Positions 35,611-43,474 of a stretch of 64,000 nucleotides of DNA are shown here, piece by piece. Location: assembly GCF_029223285.1 (NCBI RefSeq), contig NZ_JARHUJ010000002.1:620001-684000 (forward strand), given 5' to 3'. The notes beneath the pieces are model-generated. The model was given only the letters and a program-made list of their open reading frames with translations, searched no databases and was not told the origin of the DNA. Origin of the DNA: Paraflavitalea sp. CAU 1676 (lineage in GTDB: Bacteria > Bacteroidota > Bacteroidia > Chitinophagales > Chitinophagaceae). The translations under genes were made by a program, and so were the position numbers. The number at the start of each line of letters is the position of its first letter. The stretch's first letter is position 1.

Positions 35611-36241
35611 AGACATTCTCACAATGTGGCGTTCGTACGACGAAAGGCTGCAAGAGAGCCTTACCCTGAACAGGAAGAACGCCGAGGAGATCACGCGTAT
35701 GAAAGTGCAATCATTCCTGGCCTCCATGAAGCCGATGAAGATCTTTACGCTCATTGCAGGTATCCTGTGGGTGCTGCTCGTTGACTTTATCCTGGTGGCC
35801 AGTTTCCGGTCGGCCAGCCCGTTCTTTTATGTGTCGATGGGCATCCAGGTGTTGCTGACCAAACTGGCTATTGGTGTTTACATCTATCAGCTCTATTTAT
35901 TGAATCGCGCAGATATCGGCGAGCCGGTGCTCGAGACCCAGGAAAAGATCGCCCGTCTGCAATCTTCCACCATTTGGGTTACCCGCTTATTGTTCCTACA
36001 ACTGCCGGTGTGGACCACTTTCTTCTGGAGCAAGCGCCTGTTTGCAGATGCGAATGCTTTGCAAATCGCTATCCCGGTGGTGATCGCAGCATTGTTTACC
36101 TGGGCGGCGGTATGGCTGTTCATCAACATTCGCTTCGAGAATAAGGATAAAAAATGGTTCCGCCTGATCTTCCGCGGCAAGGAGTGGGACCCCATGCTCA
36201 AAGCCAATGACCTGCTGCACCAGGTGCAGGATTACAAGTGA
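35600..36241 (+). CDS. Four-helix membrane protein, probable partner of the preceding sigma factor
   Basis: A 213-residue inner-membrane protein with a cytoplasmic N-terminal helical part (about 1-45; WRSYDERLQESLTLNRKNAEEI) and four predicted membrane helices (about 47-67, 76-99, 125-143, 154-175) plus a charged C-terminus. The start overlaps the sigma gene by 11 bases. Gene pairs of this type are common in Bacteroidota. The N-terminal helix before the first membrane segment would be the sigma-binding part, by analogy with other membrane anti-sigma factors; no zinc-binding motif is present. Function is inferred from context only. Confidence 0.8.
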   Translation: MEDKDILTMWRSYDERLQESLTLNRKNAEEITRMKVQSFLASMKPMKIFTLIAGILWVLLVDFILVASFRSASPFFYVSMGIQVLLTKLAIGVYIYQLYLLNRADIGEPVLETQEKIARLQSSTIWVTRLLFLQLPVWTTFFWSKRLFADANALQIAIPVVIAALFTWAAVWLFINIRFENKDKKWFRLIFRGKEWDPMLKANDLLHQVQDYK

Positions 36242-36242
36242 T

Positions 36243-36698
36243 TTACTTCGCTTCTACGAGTTGCTTGATCTGGTCGAGGATCGGCTGCCAACCCAATCCA
36301 TTGTTGTATGATTCTTCGTAGCGCCTTTGTCCCTCCGCTACTTTTGCATAATCGCCCTGCGTTACGGTGAACAGTGTTTGCCCGTTCTGTGGCTCGAGCG
36401 TATAGGTTACGGTGAGGTAATTCTCGGAGGTGTCATCGATATTCGAGTTGGGATCGATGGTGGTATAAGACAGGAAACGGTCGGGTTCGATCTCTACGAT
36501 ACTCCCTTTTACAAAGACCATGGATTTGCCTTCGTATTCGCCCACCCAATCGAGAGAACTGCCGGGCTTCCAGTCGGACACGGTTTCGCATCCAAACATA
36601 TATTTCTTCGTTTGCACCGGGTTGACGAGGGCATCCCAAACGATGTTGGCAGGGGCATCGATGGTAATGGTGTTGGTAATAATTAGTGGCTGGCTCAT
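36243..36698 (-). CDS. SRPBCC / AHSA1-type protein (START-like fold)
   Basis: A 151-residue protein with the pattern of the activator-of-Hsp90-homologue family: ITIDAPANIVWDALVNPVQTKKYMFG at the N-terminus, a central WVGEYEGKSMVFVKGSIVEIEPDRFLSYT block split by an acidic loop, and a C-terminal helix (LGWQPILDQIKQLVEA). This fold binds hydrophobic ligands; members in Bacteroidota are often stress-related and of undetermined role. It starts 61 bases downstream of the AraC-type regulator on the same strand and may be regulated with it. Its stop is directly next to the stop of the convergent membrane-protein gene, with no terminator between. Confidence 0.9.
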   Translation of the reverse strand: MSQPLIITNTITIDAPANIVWDALVNPVQTKKYMFGCETVSDWKPGSSLDWVGEYEGKSMVFVKGSIVEIEPDRFLSYTTIDPNSNIDDTSENYLTVTYTLEPQNGQTLFTVTQGDYAKVAEGQRRYEESYNNGLGWQPILDQIKQLVEAK

Positions 36699-36759
36699 AA
36701 CTGTTTTGTTTTTATTGACTACACAAACCTAGAAAGAATATAGGGGGGCGGATTGCATT

Positions 36760-37656
36760 TTACGGATTATTTCTTGCGGTAGCCGGAGTAATGCCAAATT
36801 TCTTGCGGAAGGCATTGCTGAAATGCTGGGGGGTGGCATAACCCAGCTCGTACGATATCTCGGCAGCTGTTTTGCGGGTGTCGCGCAGGTAACGGTGCGC
36901 CAGGTGCAGGCGCTGCTCGGACAGGTAACCAAATACGGTATTGTTGAACACTTCCTTGAACCCGCGCTTCAGTTTGTATTCATTAAGGCCAACGATACGG
37001 GCTATCTGGGTAAGGTTGGGCGGATCCTGTACCCGTTCGTTGATGAGGTCGCGCACGGCGATCAGTTTTTCCTTATCGGCCTTATTCTTTACAAACTGCT
37101 CCTGCTGCGTATGCTCATAGGCTTCGGCGCAAAGCACCAGCAGTTCAATGCTCTTGGACAGCAGAAAGAGCTTCTTAAGATCGTCGTTGTACTTGCAATG
37201 GATGATCTGCTGCAGTACTTGCTGTATGGGGGAGTCGATAGCGCCCCAGCGGCTGGACAACATTACATCTTTACCAGCCAGTATATCGGCAGCAAAACGT
37301 TTGAGGCTATCGCTCGCGTTTTGGGTGAACTGGATGAATAACTGCGTGGGGAACTGTATGCCGAAGGTTTCCAGCTTCAGCGTCTTATTAAACACCGTGA
37401 TATCGAAGTCTTTCGAGTACATGATATTGTGGTGGCCGCCGATGAGGTCGTAGGTTTGCCCCAGTTGCTTATAGGTAAACGCATAGTTACCCTTCATGCC
37501 AAAATGCATACGTACCACATCCTTTTGGCTGCTGCCGCTAAAACTGGTGAGTTCCTTAAAAGTTTGCACGCCATGCCCCAATACGATGCCATCGCACTCC
37601 CAGGTTACGCTGGTCATGCTGCCGTATTCGTTGCTGATGGTCTTCCTTTCTTCCAT
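36760..37656 (-). CDS. AraC family transcriptional regulator
   Basis: A 298-residue regulator. The N-terminal two thirds (about 1-195) is a sensor-like domain without recognised ligand motifs. The C-terminal domain (about 205-298) carries the two helix-turn-helices of AraC proteins: LTQIARIVGLNEYKLKRGFKEVF and AAEISYELGYATPQHFSNAFRKKFG, followed by the typical FGITPATAR end. It may control the downstream SRPBCC gene and possibly the phospholipase C gene, which ends 44 bases before its start on the same strand. Confidence 0.95.
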   Translation of the reverse strand: MEERKTISNEYGSMTSVTWECDGIVLGHGVQTFKELTSFSGSSQKDVVRMHFGMKGNYAFTYKQLGQTYDLIGGHHNIMYSKDFDITVFNKTLKLETFGIQFPTQLFIQFTQNASDSLKRFAADILAGKDVMLSSRWGAIDSPIQQVLQQIIHCKYNDDLKKLFLLSKSIELLVLCAEAYEHTQQEQFVKNKADKEKLIAVRDLINERVQDPPNLTQIARIVGLNEYKLKRGFKEVFNNTVFGYLSEQRLHLAHRYLRDTRKTAAEISYELGYATPQHFSNAFRKKFGITPATARNNP

Positions 37657-37700
37657 GGAGGCTTAAAGGTACAGGCTTATGGCTGCAAGGACATCAGCCT

Positions 37701-40265
37701 CTACTTTAAATCTGGTGGGATGGGTCGCTCGGTGCCTTTCTGCAAAATACCACCCATTAATGGATCGGTTTTGGAGTTGCGGCCTGTTTCCACGCGTCCG
37801 GCATAGCGGCTTTCGAAGTCGGCCAACCCTTTTACGGTGATGGTGATATCGTACCAGCCATGGCTGGTGGCCAGGTCGAGTGAAACGACATTCCTTTGTC
37901 CGCCTTTCAATACCACGGTTTTGGCCGCTTGTTTATAGGCATTGTCCTTTATCTCGATGGTTTGCGCCGCTTTGGTGTCGTTGTGCAGTTCGAGTATCAG
38001 TTTATTGGCGAGCTGACCTTTTGCTGCGGGAGAAGCCTGATAGGTTGCTTTGATGGCTGGCGCGCCTTCCTTGCCGTTGCCTTTGAATTGCCGGAAGAAT
38101 CCATTGGGTCCATAGACCTGCAGGAAATAATGGTCCTGGTCGAATTCGGCGATGCGCCAACGATCGGCCAATGATTTGCCGGCGGCCACGGCATAGTTGC
38201 GCGACAGCATGGTCTTTCCCTGGTAGCTTTCGGGTGTATAGACCAGGAAGGGTGAACCCACTGCATTTTTTAGGAGCCCGTTGCCGGCTGTAAACTCCAG
38301 TTCGAGCGTTTGCCGATCGGTACTCAGCCGGCATTCCGCATACAGTTCATAGGGCAGGGCATTGGCATTGCGGATGCCTTTTTCCTGGTGGGGCATATAG
38401 GCGGCCTTCAGCGGATTCGTGTTTGCCTGTGCCACTTCTTCTGCGCTGAGTTTGTAGAAGTTGGAGGGCAGCGGTTTGAATTTTGCTTTATGTATGCTTT
38501 CTATAAAAGGATCGCGCTCGATGGGAGCCGGTGTGCTAAAGTTTTCGCCATCATAAGGACGGAATATCGAGGTAAGGTCGCCGCACACGGTGCGCCGCCA
38601 GCTGCTGATATTAGGTTCGGTAACAGGCTTGCCCAGTTTGTGCGACAGGAATTGCTCCAGGAACTGCAGGGCAGAGGTGTGGTCAAACACCTGCGAGTTC
38701 ACCCAGCCACCACGCGACCAGGGGGAGGCGATGACCAAGGGCACCCGGTAGCCGAGTCCGATGGGGCTTTCGCGCATTTCATTAGCGCCAGATGACTGCT
38801 GGGCTTTGGTCACGTATTCCACGCCTGTATCGATACCGGGAGTGGTGAGGCCGCTCTGTTTATCTTTGGGATTGGGTGCTACGAATGGCGGTACGTGATC
38901 GAAGTAACCATCGTTCTCGTCGTAGGTGAGCACCAGGATGGTCTTTTTCCATACTTCGGGATTCTTAGTGAGGATGTCCATTACTTCGCTCAGGTACCAG
39001 GCGCCGTACCAGGCCGCGCCGGGGTGGTCGGAGAAATTTTCCGGGGCCACGATCCAGGATACGGTGGGCAGTTTGCCTTCATTGACGTCGCTGCGGAACT
39101 GGTGCAGGATATCGCCTTTGGGCAATTGTACCTCGCGATCCGTATCGCCATCCTTATACTTCAGGGTGGCGAGCTTGTGGTAATCGGGATCGTGCCGGTT
39201 GGTGGTAAAGGCTTTTTCGTGCAGGGCCTTTTCGCGTGCCGATAGCTGCCCGTATTTTTCGAGGGTAAAGTTCTTTTGGTCTTCGAGGTTCTCGGTGAGG
39301 CGGCGTCTCAATCCGTCGAGTCGCTTTTGTGCTTTAGCGGCCTGCTCTGAACCAGCCACCAGTTTGCTCAATTCTTCTTCCTGTTTGCTGATGGCCGCCT
39401 TCAATTTCTCCGCATCTTTTGGGAGGTTATTGATGTAGCCTGCAGCCAGTTTTACATGGTATTGAGAAAAGAACTCGAGGGGGTTGTCGGTAAAGTTGGC
39501 GAGCCAGGCATCTTCTTCGCCTTCAAAACCTACACCAACGCTGATCTCGTTCTGGTACACTTTCCACGACACGTTCTGGTCTTCCAGGCGCTCGGGGAAG
39601 GTGGTCCAGTTGGCCCAGTTGCCATAATCGGCATCGCCATTCCATACGCGGGCCAGTACATTTTGATCGGGCTTTTCGCGGATGGTGCCCGACCAGAAGT
39701 AAAGCCTGTTGGGCGTGGTGCCGGTGAGGGAAGAGCAGAAGTTCTGATCGCATACCGTGAAGGCATCGGCCAGGGCATAATAGAACGGAATATCGTGGCG
39801 GTTGTGGTAGCCCATGGTGAGGGGCATTTTTTTATAGTCCTGGTTGCCGGATCGCTTTGCCTGCAGCCAGCCATCGTATTTACCGTCGTTGCGTGCATCG
39901 ACCTGGTTGCTCCAGGAGTGGGGGAGCGAGTTCATCCAGGTTGCTTTGGTATTGCGGATATCGAGGTGAAAGGGGGCGTAGGTTTCGCCGGCGGCATTGG
40001 TTTGCAGCCATACCTTATTCTTGTTGGGTAAGGTGATGGCGCGGGGATCGTTGAAACCCCGTACACCTTGCAGGCTTCCATAAGTATGGTCGAAGGAGCG
40101 GTTTTCCTGCATGAGGAAAACGACGTGTTCAGCATCGCGCCAGGTGCTGCCCGGTGCGGGGTTGATGGCCATGGCACGGGCGATGGAGGCCGGTAATACC
40201 TGTAACATGCCTGCGCCGCCTGATAATAACGATGCCTTCTTTAAGAACGATCTCCTTGTTTCCAT
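37701..40265 (-). CDS. Phosphocholine-specific phospholipase C, twin-arginine exported
   Basis: An 854-residue enzyme of the acid-phosphatase-like phospholipase C family, the usual length for the non-haemolytic/haemolytic PlcN/PlcH type. The N-terminus has a Tat signal (RRSFLKKASLLSGGAGML, about residues 4-21). The catalytic region opens with HVVFLMQENRSFDHTYGSL (about 47-66), and LVLTYDENDGYFDHVPPF (about 420-440) carries further active-site residues. Two C-terminal DUF756-like beta domains (about 630-850) complete it. It hydrolyses phosphatidylcholine or sphingomyelin outside the cytoplasm, releasing phosphorylcholine for phosphate or lipid scavenging. It is likely monocistronic; no phosphate-box was identified. 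Confidence 0.94.
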   Translation of the reverse strand: METRRSFLKKASLLSGGAGMLQVLPASIARAMAINPAPGSTWRDAEHVVFLMQENRSFDHTYGSLQGVRGFNDPRAITLPNKNKVWLQTNAAGETYAPFHLDIRNTKATWMNSLPHSWSNQVDARNDGKYDGWLQAKRSGNQDYKKMPLTMGYHNRHDIPFYYALADAFTVCDQNFCSSLTGTTPNRLYFWSGTIREKPDQNVLARVWNGDADYGNWANWTTFPERLEDQNVSWKVYQNEISVGVGFEGEEDAWLANFTDNPLEFFSQYHVKLAAGYINNLPKDAEKLKAAISKQEEELSKLVAGSEQAAKAQKRLDGLRRRLTENLEDQKNFTLEKYGQLSAREKALHEKAFTTNRHDPDYHKLATLKYKDGDTDREVQLPKGDILHQFRSDVNEGKLPTVSWIVAPENFSDHPGAAWYGAWYLSEVMDILTKNPEVWKKTILVLTYDENDGYFDHVPPFVAPNPKDKQSGLTTPGIDTGVEYVTKAQQSSGANEMRESPIGLGYRVPLVIASPWSRGGWVNSQVFDHTSALQFLEQFLSHKLGKPVTEPNISSWRRTVCGDLTSIFRPYDGENFSTPAPIERDPFIESIHKAKFKPLPSNFYKLSAEEVAQANTNPLKAAYMPHQEKGIRNANALPYELYAECRLSTDRQTLELEFTAGNGLLKNAVGSPFLVYTPESYQGKTMLSRNYAVAAGKSLADRWRIAEFDQDHYFLQVYGPNGFFRQFKGNGKEGAPAIKATYQASPAAKGQLANKLILELHNDTKAAQTIEIKDNAYKQAAKTVVLKGGQRNVVSLDLATSHGWYDITITVKGLADFESRYAGRVETGRNSKTDPLMGGILQKGTERPIPPDLK

Positions 40266-40302
40266 AGTGGAATAGCAATTGGTGAATGAAATGGTTGAAG
40301 CG

Positions 40303-40330
40303 ATAAAAGTATTCGATCGTTACCGAATAC
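40303..40330 (-). terminator. Weak intrinsic terminator after the DUF2975/XRE unit
   Basis: A 7-bp stem (GTATTCG, eight-base loop, CGAATAC; 40309-40330) is followed on the minus strand by TTTTAT, 46 bases past the XRE stop codon. Confidence 0.5.
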
Positions 40331-40376
40331 ATCTGAGCAATTTAAGATTTAAAAGGAAAGTAACATTGTGCAATCG

Positions 40377-40607
40377 TTAGCCCATCAACTTTTTATAGTC
40401 GGCCGGACTGAGGTATTCCAGGATATCACCGGGCTGGCATTCGAGTGCTTTACAGATCTCTTCGAGCGTAGAAAAGCGGATGGCCTTGGCTTTACCGCTT
40501 TTGAGGATGCTGAGGTTGGCCATGGTGATATCTACTTTTTCACTCAGTTCGGTGAGCGTCATTTTGCGTTTGGCCAGCATTACGTCGAGGTTGACTACGA
40601 TGGGCAT
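40377..40607 (-). CDS. XRE family helix-turn-helix regulator (YozG-like)
   Basis: A 76-residue Cro/CI-type DNA-binding protein: MPIVVNLDVMLAKRKMTLTEL then SEKVDITMANLSILKSGKAKAIRFSTLEEICKAL and CQPGDILEYL, the standard single-domain form. It starts 13 bases after the stop of a DUF2975 membrane protein. This pairing (DUF2975 membrane protein with a YozG-like repressor) recurs across Firmicutes and Bacteroidota. It probably represses its own operon; candidate operators with repeated ATCGAT lie at 41636-41752. Confidence 0.94.
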   Translation of the reverse strand: MPIVVNLDVMLAKRKMTLTELSEKVDITMANLSILKSGKAKAIRFSTLEEICKALECQPGDILEYLSPADYKKLMG

Positions 40608-40620
40608 GGGTGCTGGTTGA

Positions 40621-41607
40621 TTAAATGGTTAAGCTTTGTTCTTCTTGCAGCATGCGACCGCGTTTGAAGGCGCGGGCCACGGCCCAGAATACTAAACCTC
40701 CTACGATGAATGGTTGGTAGTTTCTCAATGTCTGAATGGGCATCAGCTCAACATCGTCCGTAATGTATCCATGAAACAGCCAACTATTTATATATTGTAT
40801 AGCTATAATGATCAATGGCGGCAACAGCCAACAGCGGGCTGCCAGCAATAAACGGCTTTCGTTATAGGCAGTAAATATCTCGCCTTTTGAAATATAGATA
40901 AGAATCCTTATTGGTACGAACAGTCCAAAGTAAACCAACAGGAGCGCGGCAAGTGTTATTATAATACCCCAGGGGATGGCTGCGTATTTGTAAAAGGAAG
41001 CGCTGATGGGAACCATGATACTTATCTCGCGTCTTTCACCAATTTCTTCGCTTTTCATGCGCAATCGGGCTGGTAGTTTCTTGTAGGCAAATTCATTCCA
41101 GGGGTCAACACTGTCTGACTTTCCTTGCCAGCCTTGCCATTTTCTGTAAGCAATCCAGGGCTCTCCTTTGCTCACAAACACATTGTTTTCTCCATTGCTT
41201 AATGTGAACCCGGGCAGCAATAAGTAGTAGGAAATGTCTGGGCTACTATGCTCTCTTTGATAAAAGGAGTCGACCGATGTGCAATCATTACATTCCTCCA
41301 GCTTTGTAAATCCAACTATAGGGCTTTCGATAGAGCTGCCCGACCTGCCTTCATTGATCCTTTTCTGAAGATCTTCTGCCTCGGAACGTTCGTTTAAAAG
41401 TGTTTTCCATTCCGAATAGGTGATCGGTTTTTGAGAGCCGTATTCGGGATTGGGCTGATAAGCCATGATATCGCCCTGGACTGGTACCGCCATCCCATCA
41501 TTATAATGGTCTACCGTTAGCCAAAGGTAGAGGTTGGCTAGTGCAACTATAATAACAACCACAGAAATAACCGGCTTGTTGATGCGGTCAATGAATTCAC
41601 GGATCAT
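40621..41607 (-). CDS. DUF2975-type membrane protein with large extracytoplasmic insertion
   Basis: A 328-residue membrane protein. Helices are predicted at about 12-31, 209-232, 254-272 and 300-312. The C-terminal three helices and tail (IYISKGEIFTAYNESRLLLAARCW ... AFKRGRMLQEEQSLTI) follow the DUF2975 pattern. Usual members have about 160-190 residues. Here about 175 extra residues, with a Cys-x-x-Cys-like CNDCT motif, lie between helix 1 and helix 2 and should face the periplasm. It is first in a two-gene operon with the XRE repressor. It may be a sensor whose state modulates that repressor, but this is inference. Confidence 0.85.
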   Translation of the reverse strand: MIREFIDRINKPVISVVVIIVALANLYLWLTVDHYNDGMAVPVQGDIMAYQPNPEYGSQKPITYSEWKTLLNERSEAEDLQKRINEGRSGSSIESPIVGFTKLEECNDCTSVDSFYQREHSSPDISYYLLLPGFTLSNGENNVFVSKGEPWIAYRKWQGWQGKSDSVDPWNEFAYKKLPARLRMKSEEIGERREISIMVPISASFYKYAAIPWGIIITLAALLLVYFGLFVPIRILIYISKGEIFTAYNESRLLLAARCWLLPPLIIIAIQYINSWLFHGYITDDVELMPIQTLRNYQPFIVGGLVFWAVARAFKRGRMLQEEQSLTI

Positions 41608-41626
41608 TGAAAAGGAGGTTTAGGCC

Positions 41627-41664
41627 CCAAGATATCATTATTTATCGATTATCGATAAATAATG
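41627..41664. promoter_or_regulatory. Promoter with 29-bp palindrome upstream of the DUF2975/XRE operon
   Basis: On the minus strand TATCTTGG (41627-41634) matches TAnnTTTG in seven of eight positions. Directly upstream lies a perfect inverted repeat of two 14-bp arms about a single T (41636-41664), whose inner halves are ATCGAT at 41644-41649 and 41651-41656. Further ATCGAT copies are at 41672-41677 and 41747-41752. The position over the promoter suggests an operator, most simply for the XRE protein of this operon. Confidence 0.6.
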
Positions 41665-41764
41665 GTTGCTTATCGATAGCGTTAGACACCTGTTGCCGAA
41701 TAAACTGACGGCGGAACACCGGTATGTGTAAATAAATTGCGAAATAATCGATAGCAGGCAGAAT

Positions 41765-41789
41765 ATTATTCGGAATAATTCTATCTTTA
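41765..41789 (+). promoter_or_regulatory. Candidate promoter and operator of the Lrp-type gene
   Basis: A perfect inverted repeat ATTATTC-G-GAATAAT (41765-41779) is followed by TATCTTTA (41782-41789), one mismatch from the Bacteroidota -7 element, 16 bases before the ATG. AT-rich dyads at this position suit autoregulation by an Lrp/AsnC protein. I see no clear -33 box. Confidence 0.4.
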
Positions 41790-41805
41790 CGAAAATTAAT
41801 TCTGT

Positions 41806-42273
41806 ATGACTGTTGAACTGGATGACATTGACCTGCAGATACTGGACCTGATGCAGGCCAATGCCCGCATTTCCAACGTAGACCTGGCCAAGCAATTGTC
41901 GATGGCGCCGTCGGCCGTGCTGGAAAGGGTCAAAAAGCTGGAACAGAAAAAGGTGATCCTTCAATACAACACAGCGATTAATCCACAAGCGATCAACCAA
42001 AAATTGCTGGCCTTCATTTTCATCAAGACCAAGGAGCTCGAGTCGGACGCGAAGATTGCCACTTCGCTGGCAAGGATCCCCGAAGTGCAGGAAGTGCACA
42101 TCATTGCCGGTGAGGATTGCTTTCTCGTGAAGGTGCGCACCGAAGATTCCGCTTCCCTCATGGCCCTGATGCGGAAGGACATCAAAAAGGTACCTAATGT
42201 GATCTCCACTAAAACAACCATTGTTCTCGAAACCGTGAAAGAGCAACAACAAGTGGTCATCCGCAAAACTTAA
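41806..42273 (+). CDS. Lrp/AsnC family transcriptional regulator
   Basis: A 155-residue regulator: N-terminal helix-turn-helix (about 5-60; LDDIDLQILDLMQANARISNVDLAKQLSMAPSAVLERVKKLE) and a C-terminal RAM ligand-binding domain (about 70-145; EVQEVHIIAGEDCFLVKVRTED). It senses amino acids in known members. The EamA exporter gene starts four bases after its stop, so the pair forms an operon and the exporter is the likely target, as in other Lrp-exporter pairs. Confidence 0.95.
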   Translation: MTVELDDIDLQILDLMQANARISNVDLAKQLSMAPSAVLERVKKLEQKKVILQYNTAINPQAINQKLLAFIFIKTKELESDAKIATSLARIPEVQEVHIIAGEDCFLVKVRTEDSASLMALMRKDIKKVPNVISTKTTIVLETVKEQQQVVIRKT

Positions 42274-42277
42274 CTTT

Positions 42278-43279
42278 ATGTCATTAGCCGAAAAACAAAA
42301 ACAATCTTCCTTACTCATCCTTGTCGCCTTTGCCACGGTGTACATTGTATGGGGTTCTACGTATTTTTTTATCGCCAAAGCCGTTGCGCATATCCCTCCT
42401 TTCATTCTTGGTATGATGCGCTATATGGCAGCAGGTATTTTATTGCTCCTTTGGTGCGCCATCAAGAGAGAAAAACTGTTCGATCTTAAACAGCTCAAGC
42501 ACGCTTCCGTGACCGGCATTATGTTGCTGTTCATCGGTAATGGCGCTGTGATCTGGGTAGAGAAAACGCTTCCCAGCTCGCTGGTGGGCGTACTGATCGC
42601 CTCACAGGCCATCTGGTTGGTGCTGATCGATAAGGACAACTGGAAAGTGAACCTATCCAACCGCAATACGGTTATTGGCCTGCTGATCGGCTTTGCCGGT
42701 GTGGTGCTGCTATTCTTTGAGAGTGCCGCTGATGTGGTGTCTCATGCCGGTGGCGCCGGTTCGGTGATCAGCTTTATTATCCTGCTCGTGGGTATGTTGA
42801 GCTGGTCGGGCGGTTCTGTTTATTCCAAGAAACACTCCAGCGGTTCTACCACGGTCAACTCGGCCTGGCAGATGCTCATTGCCGGATTGGTCTTTATACC
42901 CGCCACCTTTATCAACAACGAATGGGCTTCCTTCGACGTGAGCGCTGTGCCTGCCGAATCGTGGTTTGCTGCTGCTTACCTGGTCGTGTTTGGTTCTCTC
43001 GCTGCGTATAGTGCCTATGTTTGGTTGCTGAGTGTGCGATCGGTTACCCAGGTTAGTACCCACGTGTATGTAAACCCCGTAGTAGCCGTGCTGCTCGGTG
43101 TGCTGTTTGCCGGTGAGCACATGAGCTGGGTGCAGATCGTTGGTTTGGCGATCATCCTGACCAGTGTATTGCTGATCAATTTATCCAAATACCGGAAGTC
43201 GGGCAATAGCAAGGCCACTGCGCCCGCTAACCAATTCAAGATGGCCGGGCCGGCCGGTAAAGTAGCCTGTGCCGACTAG
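42278..43279 (+). CDS. EamA family (drug/metabolite exporter type) transporter
   Basis: A 333-residue inner-membrane transporter with about ten membrane helices in two EamA repeats: FATVYIVWGSTYFFIAKAV opens the first and SWSGGSVYSKKHSSGSTTVNSAWQ the second (about residue 165). The C-terminal helix (WVQIVGLAIILTSVLLINL) is followed by a basic tail. Close relatives are YedA-like amino-acid or metabolite exporters. It is co-transcribed with the Lrp-type regulator, which suggests amino-acid export, though the substrate is not defined by sequence. It ends before a strong bidirectional terminator. Confidence 0.94.
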   Translation: MSLAEKQKQSSLLILVAFATVYIVWGSTYFFIAKAVAHIPPFILGMMRYMAAGILLLLWCAIKREKLFDLKQLKHASVTGIMLLFIGNGAVIWVEKTLPSSLVGVLIASQAIWLVLIDKDNWKVNLSNRNTVIGLLIGFAGVVLLFFESAADVVSHAGGAGSVISFIILLVGMLSWSGGSVYSKKHSSGSTTVNSAWQMLIAGLVFIPATFINNEWASFDVSAVPAESWFAAAYLVVFGSLAAYSAYVWLLSVRSVTQVSTHVYVNPVVAVLLGVLFAGEHMSWVQIVGLAIILTSVLLINLSKYRKSGNSKATAPANQFKMAGPAGKVACAD

Positions 43280-43377
43280 CCTCTAACATAGTTTTAGTAT
43301 AGCGATGAAAAACAACGGAACGCATCAGTATTGCTGCTTTTAGCCAGGCAGCTGCACCTACACTGTTCGTTCAACAA

Positions 43378-43407
43378 AAAACGGGAGGCCTGTTGGTCTC
43401 CCGTTTT
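43378..43407. terminator. Bidirectional intrinsic terminator
   Basis: A 13-bp stem with one G-T pair (arms around ACGGGAGGCC and GGTCTCCCGT, loop TGTT) is flanked by A- and T-runs. It lies between the convergent exporter and metallophosphatase genes and can serve both. Confidence 0.88.
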
Positions 43408-43474
43408 GCGTAGAATGATGTGTGCCGGCTTGAGAAGCGCCGCATAATGTTAAGCGCCAACTCCCCCGAAACGG

